From positions 62,001-126,000 of the forward strand of contig JACPNQ010000003.1 in the NCBI GenBank assembly GCA_016185425.1: a stretch of DNA of 64,000 bases, written 5' to 3'. The notes beneath the pieces were generated by a model. The model was not told where the DNA came from. It saw only the letters and a program-made list of their open reading frames with translations, and searched no databases. Below are positions 42,574-50,999 of this stretch, piece after piece. Both the position numbers and the translations under genes were made by a program. Within the stretch, counting starts at the first letter, position 1. The number at the start of each line of letters is the position of its first letter. This DNA is from Acidobacteriota bacterium. Its GTDB lineage: Bacteria > Acidobacteriota > Terriglobia > Bryobacterales > Bryobacteraceae.

Positions 42574-44150
42574 CGCTTGAGCATCGCCATGGCGGCATTG
42601 TGGCCAGGGGCTCCCATCACGCCGCCGCCGGGATGTGTTCCGCTGCCGCATAGGTAGAGATTCTCGATGGGCGTTTTGTAGTTGGCGTAGCGAGCGGCGG
42701 GGCGGAGAGAGAACATCTGGTCGATGGCCATCTCGCCGTGGAAGATGTTGCCACCAGTGAGGGAGTAGCGTTTTTCGAGGTCAACGGGCGTGAGGAGTTC
42801 TGCGTGCTCGATGGTGCTGGAGAAGCCCGGCGCGTATTCGTCGATGATCTTCAGCACACGTTTGAAGAAGGGCTCGCGCAGATCGTCCCAGGTGCCGGCG
42901 CGGAGTGTGTATGGCGCGTATTGAAGGAAGATGCCGATGATGTGGCGCCCTTCCGGCGCGAGAGAAGGATCGTACATCGTCGGGCAGGTCATTTCGAGCA
43001 TCGGGCGTTCGCTGGGCCTCCCGTACTTGGCGTCGTCCCAGGCCTTCTCGACGTAGTCCATGGATGGGCAGATGTGCATAGTGGCCTTGTGATGCGGCGC
43101 GGCGGCGCCTGGGAGGGCTTTGAAGTTCGGTAGCGACTTGACGCCGAGGTTGATCTTGGCGCTGATGCCTTCGCAGCGGAAGTTGCGGATGGTATCGGCG
43201 AACTCGGGCGGAAGCATGGTTGCGTCCAGCAGGCGGAGAAACGTTCTCTTGGGATCGAGATTGGACGCCACTTGCTTCGCTTCGATTTCGTCGCCATTTT
43301 TCAGCGTGACGCCGGTGACGCGATTGTCCTTGACCTGCAGTCGCGCCACGTGGGCTCCGCAGCGGATCTCAGCCCCAACCTGTTTGGCGGCGCTGGCCAT
43401 CGCTTCCGAAACGGCCCCCATCCCGCCACGCACGAAGCCCCACAGTCCGCGCTTCCCGCCAACGCCGCCCATGCAGTGATGCAACAGAATGTAGGCGGTG
43501 CCGGGAGAGCGCGGGCCACCGTTGGCGCCAATAACGCCGTCCGTGGCGAGCGTGACTTTCACCTCGGGCGATTCGAACCATTCGTCGAGATAGTCCGCCG
43601 CGCTCATGGTGAATACTTTCACGAGCGCTACGAGATCCTTGGGCGAAAGCCCTCTTAGGCGGCCGGCAAGCTTTAGATACTCGATGATTTCGCCGATGCC
43701 TTTGGGAGGAAATGGCGGCGGACAGGTGAGCAGCAGCGATTCAACGAGCTTGGCGAGGCGCTCCAATTGTCCATCAAACTCGGGCATTTTCGCGGCGTCG
43801 CGTTGAGAGAACTTGGCCACTTCTTCCAGGGTTCTTGCGCCATCCTGCCAGGTGAAGAAGTAGCGGCCGTCCGGGAAGGGAGAGAAGAACGCCGGGTCCT
43901 TGGCATCGACACGATAGCCGTGTTTGGCGAGCTGCATGTCGTCGACGATCTTCTGTTGGAGGAGGCTGACGAGATAGCTGGCTGTCGATACGCGGTAGCC
44001 GGGCCAGAGCGACTCGGTGACGGCACATCCGCCAACCAGTTCGCGGCGTTCCAGGACGAGAACTTTGCGTCCGGCGCGCGCGAGGTAAAAGGCCGCGACG
44101 AGGCCGTTGTGGCCGCCACCGACAATGATGGCGTCGTAGCTCTGTGCCAT
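42570..44150 (-). CDS. PYROXD2-like FAD-dependent oxidoreductase
   Basis: 526 residues. N-terminal dinucleotide-binding segment AIIVGGGHNGLVAAFYLARAG. The C terminus carries the conserved tail YLCGSGTHPGGGVMGAPGHNAA. These features are those of the phytoene-desaturase/PYROXD2-like branch of amine oxidases, named after the human mitochondrial protein. Substrate unknown. The ATG at 44150 is preferred because the longer frame from 44375 adds an unrelated Arg/Ser-rich start that lies within the neighbouring gene. Separated by four bases from the upstream LD-carboxypeptidase gene. Confidence 0.88.
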   Translation of the reverse strand: MAQSYDAIIVGGGHNGLVAAFYLARAGRKVLVLERRELVGGCAVTESLWPGYRVSTASYLVSLLQQKIVDDMQLAKHGYRVDAKDPAFFSPFPDGRYFFTWQDGARTLEEVAKFSQRDAAKMPEFDGQLERLAKLVESLLLTCPPPFPPKGIGEIIEYLKLAGRLRGLSPKDLVALVKVFTMSAADYLDEWFESPEVKVTLATDGVIGANGGPRSPGTAYILLHHCMGGVGGKRGLWGFVRGGMGAVSEAMASAAKQVGAEIRCGAHVARLQVKDNRVTGVTLKNGDEIEAKQVASNLDPKRTFLRLLDATMLPPEFADTIRNFRCEGISAKINLGVKSLPNFKALPGAAAPHHKATMHICPSMDYVEKAWDDAKYGRPSERPMLEMTCPTMYDPSLAPEGRHIIGIFLQYAPYTLRAGTWDDLREPFFKRVLKIIDEYAPGFSSTIEHAELLTPVDLEKRYSLTGGNIFHGEMAIDQMFSLRPAARYANYKTPIENLYLCGSGTHPGGGVMGAPGHNAAMAMLKR

Positions 44151-44154
44151 GAAG

Positions 44155-45180
44155 CTACGCCTCCACGCCGGACTCTTCGATCGTGAGGGTTCCCTTATCG
44201 GCGTCGAGTGAAGCCATGCAGCCTTGGGGCAGCGTGAGCTGGTCCGGCGTGTGGCCGAAAGTAAGGCCGGCGAGCACGGGAACTTTGAGTCCGCCGAGAA
44301 TATCGTCGACGATTTCACCAAGGGAGAAATTGGAATCGAACCCCGGTTTGTAGTCGCGCGGAGTGCAGCGGGCACACTCGCCGAAGACGATGCCGGCCGC
44401 GGCGTCGAGCTTGCCGGAGAGGCGAAGCTGCGTCAACATGCGATCCATGGAGTATGGCTCTTCGCCTACGTCTTCGATACAGAAGATCTTCCCGCGGGTA
44501 TCGATCTCGTAGGGCGTGCCCATAGTAGTGGAGATGAGGGTGAGATTGCCGGCGATAAGAGGGCCGCGCGCCTTGCCTCCTTTTACCGTGCGGAGGGTGT
44601 GATTGGGTCGCAGCGCGTTCGGCTCAATCGGGTTAGTGACGGAACCGATAGGTCTCGTTTCAAACAGCGCCTTTTTGAAATGGTCGATCGTGTATTGCGT
44701 GAAGCCGGAGAGCATCACCGGACCGTGGAAAGTGACGAGTCCGGTCTTCTGGTGGATGGCCAGGTGCATAGCGGTGATATCGCTGTAGCCCTGGAAGATC
44801 TTCGGGTTTTTAGCGATGGCGGCATAGTCGAGAGAAGGGAGGATCTGCGCACTGCCGTAGCCGCCGCGGATGGCGAAGATGGCCTTCACTTCGGCGTCGG
44901 CGAACATGGCGTTGACATCGGCAGCGCGTTCGGCGATAGTGCCACCGAGGTAGCCGGCGCGTTTGCGCACGTTTGCTCCCATTTTTACTTTAAGGCCGAA
45001 GTACTCCGCGGTGCGCTCGGCGGTGGCGATTTCATCGGGCGAGGAGACGTAGGTGGACGGTGTGACGAATCCGACTGTATCGCCCTTTTTGAGAACCTTC
45101 GGTTTCATAAGTTTTGCCGCCAACGCCGCCGGCGAAATGAGGGGCGCCGCCAACGCCGTAAGGAATGCCCGTCGCCGCAT
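44155..45180 (-). CDS. LD-carboxypeptidase (S66 family)
   Basis: 341 residues with an Arg-rich signal start (MRRRAFLTALAAP), possibly Tat-like but with no twin Arg motif in full form. S66 motifs: IRGGYGSAQILP, QGYSDITA with Ser 133 as probable nucleophile, FCIEDVGEEPY supplying the acid, and LTFGHTPDQLTLP supplying the His. Members hydrolyse the amide bond between L- and D-residues of muropeptides (cell-wall recycling) or detoxify microcin C. The presence of an export signal favours cell-wall turnover in the periplasm. Probably the first of a small operon with the oxidoreductase. Confidence 0.9.
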   Translation of the reverse strand: MRRRAFLTALAAPLISPAALAAKLMKPKVLKKGDTVGFVTPSTYVSSPDEIATAERTAEYFGLKVKMGANVRKRAGYLGGTIAERAADVNAMFADAEVKAIFAIRGGYGSAQILPSLDYAAIAKNPKIFQGYSDITAMHLAIHQKTGLVTFHGPVMLSGFTQYTIDHFKKALFETRPIGSVTNPIEPNALRPNHTLRTVKGGKARGPLIAGNLTLISTTMGTPYEIDTRGKIFCIEDVGEEPYSMDRMLTQLRLSGKLDAAAGIVFGECARCTPRDYKPGFDSNFSLGEIVDDILGGLKVPVLAGLTFGHTPDQLTLPQGCMASLDADKGTLTIEESGVEA

Positions 45181-45207
45181 ATAGCTTGGATTGTCCCAGA
45201 TTTCCGG

Positions 45208-46521
45208 TTAGGACTTCTTGTTCCAGGGCAGCTTCTTTTTCACCTTGTCCCAAAGGCCCGGCGGCGGCTCCGGTTTCTGGTTGGCGGGCCGCGTGATGGC
45301 GAGCGCTTTGAGATCGAGCGGATCGTCGAGCTTTGTCCACGGCGTCTTCGAAAGAAGACGGACGCGGTAACCTTCAAAGGAGTACGCCCGGCGCATCAGC
45401 GAGCCGTCCTCCTCTTCGACGATGAGGGAGAAGCCTTGGACGGTATGCGTTTTGCGGCCTTCGGTAACCTCGACGGGGTGCAGCGCGCTGGGGAAGTAGC
45501 CCTTGACATTCTTTTCGCGGTAGCCGGTTTCGTAACGGTGGCGGCGCGCGTTATAGACGAAAATGCGGAAGCCGTCGTATTCGTACGCCTCGCCGCCCTT
45601 GGCGATGGTGGTCCAGAGGTAGTGCTTCTTGACCACATCTTCATCGTGGACTTCGCCGAGCGGGAACCACGAGGTGATGCGGTGGCCTTCGGCATAGCGG
45701 GCTACGTCGTCGGGGATGGTCATCGTCATGGTGCGGGTGAGTATCCAGCCAGCCTTGCCGTCCTTGGTGCGGATGAGACTCCAATCCTCGAACTTAGGCG
45801 GCTCATGCGGCTGGCGGATGAGCATGGCGAGGGGGGACTTTTCCTTTTCCTTGCGCTCGGCGGCGGCGGCTTCTTCCGGCGAGATGCGCATGGAAAGCTG
45901 GCGCCAGTTGGCGGGCACAGGAGGCGGGGGCGGCATGGGCGGCAGTTCAATGTCGCCATCTTTCCTCCGGCGGTCCTTGGACTTTGCGACGCGCGCCGGT
46001 TTCTTGCGCGGCGGCGGTGCGCTTGCCTTTTCGATTTTCTTGTTGATTTCGGATTCGTAGGGCCCCCGCTCGATGAGCTTGTGCGCGAGAACTTGGAATT
46101 TCTCCTCCTCCTTGATAATGAGGAAACTGGGAGATTGGCGGTGGGGCTCGGTATGGACGTTGCGTGCGTCGAAGACGGTGGCTTCGGCTTGCGAAGGGAG
46201 TTTGGCGGCGGCATCGGCGACGGCTCGCAGGCGCGACATCTGTTCGGTGGTAAGCAGCTTCTCGCTGTCGCACCAACCTTCCTTGCCGGAGGGCGTGCGC
46301 ACCCGCATGAAGCGGCGGCGGACGGCGAGCACTTCGAGTTGATCGCCGTGCTTGACGGTGGCCACAACGGGCGACTTCATGCCGATTTCCTGGCGGATGG
46401 TGAGCGTGATCGGCCCGGCGTACGCCTCACCAATCGCTGACGCGGGTTCGGGGCCCTCCGAGCAGGAGGCCAGCGTCAACCCGGCTAAGACCGCCAAAAT
46501 CGTTACGTAAAAATAGCGCAT
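45208..46521 (-). CDS. SH3-domain lipoprotein
   Basis: 437 residues. Signal ends at LASC (Cys 20), so lipidation is expected. Two bacterial-SH3-like regions (about 35-105, with LTIRQEIGMKSPVVATVKHGDQLEVL and RVRTPSGKEGWC; and about 235-290) are separated by a long charged, Pro-rich linker. The C-terminal third is alpha/beta with no recognised family and ends in lysine-rich WDKVKKKLPWNKK. Such SH3b domains bind peptidoglycan or proteins. It sits 28 bases from the LD-carboxypeptidase gene on the same strand, supporting a cell-wall role. Confidence 0.8.
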   Translation of the reverse strand: MRYFYVTILAVLAGLTLASCSEGPEPASAIGEAYAGPITLTIRQEIGMKSPVVATVKHGDQLEVLAVRRRFMRVRTPSGKEGWCDSEKLLTTEQMSRLRAVADAAAKLPSQAEATVFDARNVHTEPHRQSPSFLIIKEEEKFQVLAHKLIERGPYESEINKKIEKASAPPPRKKPARVAKSKDRRRKDGDIELPPMPPPPPVPANWRQLSMRISPEEAAAAERKEKEKSPLAMLIRQPHEPPKFEDWSLIRTKDGKAGWILTRTMTMTIPDDVARYAEGHRITSWFPLGEVHDEDVVKKHYLWTTIAKGGEAYEYDGFRIFVYNARRHRYETGYREKNVKGYFPSALHPVEVTEGRKTHTVQGFSLIVEEEDGSLMRRAYSFEGYRVRLLSKTPWTKLDDPLDLKALAITRPANQKPEPPPGLWDKVKKKLPWNKKS

Positions 46522-46563
46522 GCGCCAAACTACCGGCCGCGCCAGAGCACTTTCAATTTTACC

Positions 46564-47475
46564 TTATGCCGGTACGTAGATACGCAGGATTTCAAGATTC
46601 TTCGCGTGAATGGTATAAGCGCCGCATTGCGCCGGGATGAGCCAGCATTCGCCCTGGTGGATATCGAATTTGCTGTCGCGGGATTCGAGAACACCGCTGC
46701 CGCGCGTGGCGACCAGGAGATGGAAGCGCTCCCAGTCGGAGTGCCATTCGACAGTGTCCTTGATGTCGAAGCATTCGGTGGCGAAGTGCGGGCAGGAGGC
46801 AAGAAGCACGCCGCCACCGAATGGGACAGCATGGCGGGGACCGGGATGGGGTATCAGCTCGGCGACGTTGAGAGCGCTTTCGACGTGGAGTTCGCGCGGA
46901 CGGCCGTAGTCCCAGAGGCGGTAGGTAATGTCGGAGTTCTGCTGGATTTCACAGATGACGACTCCGGCGCCGACAGCGTGAATCGTCTTGGCGGGGATGA
47001 AGTACGTCTGGCCGGCGCGGGCAGGCCACCATTCCAGCTTGCCCTCCATGGTGCCTTCGTAAAGCGCCTGGCGGATCTGCTCGGGCCGCATAGATTGGCG
47101 AAGGCCGGCGCCGATGGTTGCGTTCACATCGGCGCGAAGCACGTACCACATCTCGGTTTTGCCGGGCGAACCTTCGTTTTGCTCGCCATAGCCGTCATCG
47201 GGGTGTACCTGGACGCTGAGCTTTTCGCGAGTGAAGAGGAACTTGACGAGGATGGGAAAGCGGCCGCCAAAGGCGGGTTGGACGGCGGTGCCGAGAAGCT
47301 TTTCACCCTCGCGCTCCATGAGGACACGGAGAGGAAGACCTTCAGAAGTGGGATTCGCGTCGGCGGTGAACCACACCTCGCCGATTTTGACGCCGGGGTT
47401 GGGGAACCACGGAGAGAGGTCGGTGGTTCCCCAAACACGCTCGACAAATTGCGGCTGAAGCTGGACCGGCTTCAT
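46564..47475 (-). CDS. manA: Mannose-6-phosphate isomerase, class I
   Basis: 303 residues. Interconverts fructose 6-phosphate and mannose 6-phosphate for glycan synthesis. The zinc-binding histidine sites are visible as SVQVHPDDGYG and KTIHAVGAG, with the acidic ligand in KTEMWYVL. WGTTDLSPWFP and GEVWFTAD open the protein like the short Bacillus ManA-type enzymes. Length matches the short class I group. The ATG overlaps the TGA of the upstream aminotransferase (ATGA), so expression is coupled. It is 42 bases from the SH3 lipoprotein. Confidence 0.93.
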   Translation of the reverse strand: MKPVQLQPQFVERVWGTTDLSPWFPNPGVKIGEVWFTADANPTSEGLPLRVLMEREGEKLLGTAVQPAFGGRFPILVKFLFTREKLSVQVHPDDGYGEQNEGSPGKTEMWYVLRADVNATIGAGLRQSMRPEQIRQALYEGTMEGKLEWWPARAGQTYFIPAKTIHAVGAGVVICEIQQNSDITYRLWDYGRPRELHVESALNVAELIPHPGPRHAVPFGGGVLLASCPHFATECFDIKDTVEWHSDWERFHLLVATRGSGVLESRDSKFDIHQGECWLIPAQCGAYTIHAKNLEILRIYVPA

Positions 47476-48674
47476 GCCAGGCTGGTGATGAACTTGTGCA
47501 GGCGATCCAGACCGCGTTCCAGCTCATTCATCGACGTAGCGTAGCTGATGCGGATGTGCTTTTCGGTTCCGAAGGCCTCACCGGGGACCGCGGCGACATG
47601 GGCTTCCGAGAGAAGCTTTTCGCAGAACTGCATGGTGTTGGTAATGCCGCCCTTGCCGAAGGTGACGCTGATGTCGGGGTAGACGTAGAAGGCGCCCTGC
47701 GGCACTTGGAGCGTGACGCCGGGGATCTGGCGGATACGGTCGATGACGTAGTCGCGGCGCTTGCGGTATTCCGCGAGCATGACACCGACGCCATCCTGCG
47801 GCCCGCGCACGGCTTCGACAGCGGCCTTCTGGGAGATCGACGTGGGGTTCGACGTAGAGTGGCTCTGGAGCTTCATCATCGCGCTTGCCACGGCAACGGG
47901 GGCAAGGGCGAAGCCGATGCGCCAGCCGGTCATCGCGTAGGTCTTCGAGAGCGACCCGGCAACGATGACCGATTCCTTCGCGCCCGGCTGCGCGGCGATG
48001 GAGAAGGGTTCGCTGTCGTAGAGGAAGCGGCAGTAGCACTCGTCGGTCAGCAGCCAGATGCCGCGCGAAGAGGTGAGCTGAAAGATCTTGATGAACTCGT
48101 CGTTGGGGAGCACGGCGCCGGAGGGGTTCGACGGCGAGTTGATGATCACCATCTTCGTTTTCGGCGTGATCGCCTTTTCGATCATGTCCGCTGTGAGGTT
48201 AAAGCCGTTGGATTCGTCGGTTTCGACGAAGACGCACTTGCCGTAGGCGAAGTTGACCACGTCCTTGTACGTGACCCAGTAGGGAACAGGGATGATCACT
48301 TCGTCGCCAGGGTTAACGACGGCTTGCATGGCATTGAAAATGACGTGCTTGCCGCCGACGCTGATGACAGTTTCTGCTGGGGTGTAGTTGGTGCCGTAGT
48401 CGGCCTTATGGCGCTCACAGATGGCAGCCTTCAGTTCCTGGGTGCCGCCTGCGGGGGTGTACTTGGTGAAGTTCTTGTTGATTGCGTCAAAAGCCGCCTG
48501 CTTGATGTTGTCGGGCGTAGGAAAATCGGGCTCACCGGCGCCGAAATCGACCACATCGATTCCATCACGGCGCATTTTATCGGCATCGGCGGCGACCTTC
48601 ATCGTGGAGGAAACGCTGATCGTCGACATTCTGTCGGCGACAGGAAACTGGGCGGCTTGCACAGGAGAACTCAT
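47472..48674 (-). CDS. PLP-dependent aminotransferase (aspartate aminotransferase class I fold)
   Basis: 400 residues. GSLSKTYAMTGWRIGF carries the PLP-binding Lys, and SPSNPSGAVLPNDE and FGAGEPDFPTPDNIK are class I features. Probably an aspartate/aromatic-type aminotransferase, though the substrate cannot be fixed. ATG at 48674 is preferred; AAGGTG lies about 10 bases upstream. The longer frame overlaps the coaD stop without adding conserved sequence. Lies eight bases from coaD and overlaps manA by four bases, so the three form a unit. Confidence 0.93.
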   Translation of the reverse strand: MSSPVQAAQFPVADRMSTISVSSTMKVAADADKMRRDGIDVVDFGAGEPDFPTPDNIKQAAFDAINKNFTKYTPAGGTQELKAAICERHKADYGTNYTPAETVISVGGKHVIFNAMQAVVNPGDEVIIPVPYWVTYKDVVNFAYGKCVFVETDESNGFNLTADMIEKAITPKTKMVIINSPSNPSGAVLPNDEFIKIFQLTSSRGIWLLTDECYCRFLYDSEPFSIAAQPGAKESVIVAGSLSKTYAMTGWRIGFALAPVAVASAMMKLQSHSTSNPTSISQKAAVEAVRGPQDGVGVMLAEYRKRRDYVIDRIRQIPGVTLQVPQGAFYVYPDISVTFGKGGITNTMQFCEKLLSEAHVAAVPGEAFGTEKHIRISYATSMNELERGLDRLHKFITSLA

Positions 48675-48681
48675 GTTTTTA

Positions 48682-49200
48682 TTACACCTTACTTTCGGGT
48701 CCGGCCGCACTAAAGCGGGCGGCCAGGCGGCGCTCGACCGCCGCAGGCACAAGTCCGGAGACGTTTCCGCCGAGGCGGGCCACTTCTTTCACCATCCGGG
48801 AACTCAGAAACGAGTTCCCTTCTCCGGCGAGCAGGAACATTGTTTCGATGTTCGGGCGGAGGCGGCGGTTCATTAGCGCCATCTGGAGCTCGTATTCGTA
48901 GTCGGAGATGGCGCGGATGCCGCGCATAATGACGCCGGCGCCACGTCGTACCGCATAGTCGGTGAGCAGTCCGTCGAAGCTATCGACTTCGACATTGTCG
49001 ATATCGGCGGTGGCTTCGCGCAACATCTCCATGCGCTCTTCGACAGTGAACAGCGGGTGCTTGGCCTGATTGTTCAGTACAGAAACAATCAGCTTGCCAA
49101 CGAGCCTGCGGCCACGATGGATAAGGTCCAGGTGGCCATTCGTAAGAGGATCAAAAGATCCGGGATAGATGGCCACCACGCTGTCGGTACGGAGACTCAC
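48682..49200 (-). CDS. coaD: Pantetheine-phosphate adenylyltransferase
   Basis: 172 residues, GTG start. Transfers AMP from ATP to 4'-phosphopantetheine in coenzyme A synthesis. IYPGSFDPLTNGHLDLI holds the nucleotidyltransferase (T/H)xGH site, MRGIRAISDYEYE and LSSRMVKEVARLGG are the other diagnostic stretches. The protein is about 10 residues longer than usual at the C terminus. It heads the coaD-aminotransferase-manA unit. Confidence 0.96.
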   Translation of the reverse strand: MSLRTDSVVAIYPGSFDPLTNGHLDLIHRGRRLVGKLIVSVLNNQAKHPLFTVEERMEMLREATADIDNVEVDSFDGLLTDYAVRRGAGVIMRGIRAISDYEYELQMALMNRRLRPNIETMFLLAGEGNSFLSSRMVKEVARLGGNVSGLVPAAVERRLAARFSAAGPESKV

Positions 49201-49248
49201 GCGGTAACTCCGTATTGTACCAGCGTGAGCCGCGGCGGCACGAGTCTC

Positions 49249-50043
49249 TTACAGGGAAGCAATGACCCACATGTCCGGAAACTTGAAGCATGCCGCGTGC
49301 GGTTCCTGTTCCAGCCGCTCGAGTTCCTGGACCAGGTCCTCAAATTGGCCGTCGCTCAACAGGCCGCGCGCCTTAATGGGACCTTCGGCGGCATACATGG
49401 ATAGACGATAAACGCGCCGGACGTCGCTGGAACCGGTCTCGCTGTGCTGAACCGCGCCGGCGTCGATCCGCGACGCGCCGGCCGACTGGAAGTGCGAATA
49501 CAACTTCCGGCCGATCGTCGAATCAGGAAACAAACCATCCCAGATACTCCCCATTTTCTCCAAGGCCCAACTCGGAGGATAGGACATCTGCACGGCGCAG
49601 TCCGGCTCGTAAACAATCACTTTCCCGTTCGGCCCGGCCACGCGCAGCATTTCCCGGATCACCGAAATGGGGTTGGGCAGATGGACCAGAAGGTACCGGC
49701 AGAAAACTATGTCAAACGACGCATCGGCGAAGCTTAGTTTCGTCGCATCGCCTTGCAGGAATGTAACTCCCGGTGCGTTATCCGGGTGAGCCGCGGCATG
49801 CTCCAGCAGCGTAGGATCGAAATCCATTCCCACGCATTCAGACGGCCGCAAAGTTTCCCACAACATACGTGTGGTATTCCCCTGACCGCAGCCAAGATCG
49901 AGACAACGTCCTCCGGGGCGCACATTGGCCCGTTCAAGAACCGGACGCGTCAATGGGTTGAGAATCCTGGCGAGAAGGAACTGCCGCTCAGTGTTTTTCT
50001 CGTCGAGTGTATACGCCATGTCTAAGTTGTGCCAGGGTACCAT
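49249..50043 (-). CDS. Class I SAM-dependent methyltransferase
   Basis: 264 residues. RCLDLGCGQGNTTR is the SAM-binding motif I, VGMDFDP motif II, and DIVFCRYLLVHLPN motif III/IV. Similar to small-molecule or lipid methyltransferases, but the substrate is unknown. Start may be ATG at 50043 or ATG at 50019; neither has a good Shine-Dalgarno. It is between coaD and the glucarate genes and probably separately transcribed from both. Confidence 0.88.
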   Translation of the reverse strand: MVPWHNLDMAYTLDEKNTERQFLLARILNPLTRPVLERANVRPGGRCLDLGCGQGNTTRMLWETLRPSECVGMDFDPTLLEHAAAHPDNAPGVTFLQGDATKLSFADASFDIVFCRYLLVHLPNPISVIREMLRVAGPNGKVIVYEPDCAVQMSYPPSWALEKMGSIWDGLFPDSTIGRKLYSHFQSAGASRIDAGAVQHSETGSSDVRRVYRLSMYAAEGPIKARGLLSDGQFEDLVQELERLEQEPHAACFKFPDMWVIASL

Positions 50044-50090
50044 GAGGAGCGGGACTCTGGGGACACTGGCAATCCCTTACCAGTGGCGAT

Positions 50091-50990
50091 TTACAACATG
50101 TCCGTGTAAATTTCCATCAACGCGCGGACATCGGCCCATTCGGATTCGGTGATGTTGGTGAGCGGAGGACGTACGGGGCCCGCGGGATGGCCGAGCACCT
50201 CCATGGCAGCTTTCATGATAGAGACTTCGTAGCCACGGCTGCGGTCGCGCAGAGCGTAGAGCGGATGGACGTATTTCTTCATCAAGGCGGCAAGGCCGGC
50301 GAAGTCGCCTTTGAGACCTTTTTCCGCGATGGCGAGCGAGAGTTTCGGCGCGATGTTCGAGATGCTGGACGTGTAAGCTTGGCAGCCGACGGCGAAGTAG
50401 CCGGGAGCGCAATCGTCACCGATGCCACCGACCCATGCGATACGGTCACCGACTTCGCAGATGATGCGCTGATACTTGCGCATATCGCCCTGGCCGTCCT
50501 TCCACATTTTGAGCGAAGGCACCCGATCGAGAAGGCGCTTGACCTGGCTGGGACTGAAAGCGGCCCAATCGCGTGTGTAGAAAGAGAGCGGCAGGCCGCA
50601 GCTATTGCCGATGGCCTCAAAGTATTGGAACATGCCCTCTTCGGGAGCATTGATGTAGTAGGGCGGCATCACGAGCAGCGCTTCGGCGCCCGCCTTTTCC
50701 ATCTCTCGGGCCATGTAGCAGGCGAGGGTTGTGTTGTAGGCCACGCCCGCGACGACGGGCATGCGCCCGTTGATTGCCTTGACCGCGACACGGACGCACT
50801 CGATCGATTCGTCGGGAGTCATCGAGTAGACTTCGCCGGTTCCGCCCGCGATGACCTGGGAACAGAAGGGATAGCCGGCCATCCAGTCACAATTGCGTTC
50901 GAGCGCAGGAAGGTCGAGCGAGAGGTCTTTTTGAAAAGGCGTCACCGGGAAGCCGAACACGCCATGAAGTGCCTTTTTCGGATCGAGCAT
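50091..50990 (-). CDS. kdgD: 5-dehydro-4-deoxyglucarate dehydratase
   Basis: 299 residues; DHDPS-family TIM barrel. Catalytic features are YYINAPEEG after strand 4, the Tyr in FYTRDW, and the Schiff-base Lys in MWKDGQGD. This enzyme removes water and CO2 from 5-keto-4-deoxyglucarate to give alpha-ketoglutarate semialdehyde. Assignment within the family is supported by the phrases VGGIGDDCAPGYFAVG and by the adjacent glucarate dehydratase, which makes its substrate. Ten bases separate the two genes. No alpha-ketoglutarate semialdehyde dehydrogenase is visible nearby. Confidence 0.9.
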   Translation of the reverse strand: MLDPKKALHGVFGFPVTPFQKDLSLDLPALERNCDWMAGYPFCSQVIAGGTGEVYSMTPDESIECVRVAVKAINGRMPVVAGVAYNTTLACYMAREMEKAGAEALLVMPPYYINAPEEGMFQYFEAIGNSCGLPLSFYTRDWAAFSPSQVKRLLDRVPSLKMWKDGQGDMRKYQRIICEVGDRIAWVGGIGDDCAPGYFAVGCQAYTSSISNIAPKLSLAIAEKGLKGDFAGLAALMKKYVHPLYALRDRSRGYEVSIMKAAMEVLGHPAGPVRPPLTNITESEWADVRALMEIYTDML

Positions 50991-50999
50991 AAGTGTCCT

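Noticed and set aside
44224..46440. 738-codon plus-strand frame
   Set aside because: Antisense to the LD-carboxypeptidase and SH3 lipoprotein genes, which carry clear family motifs.
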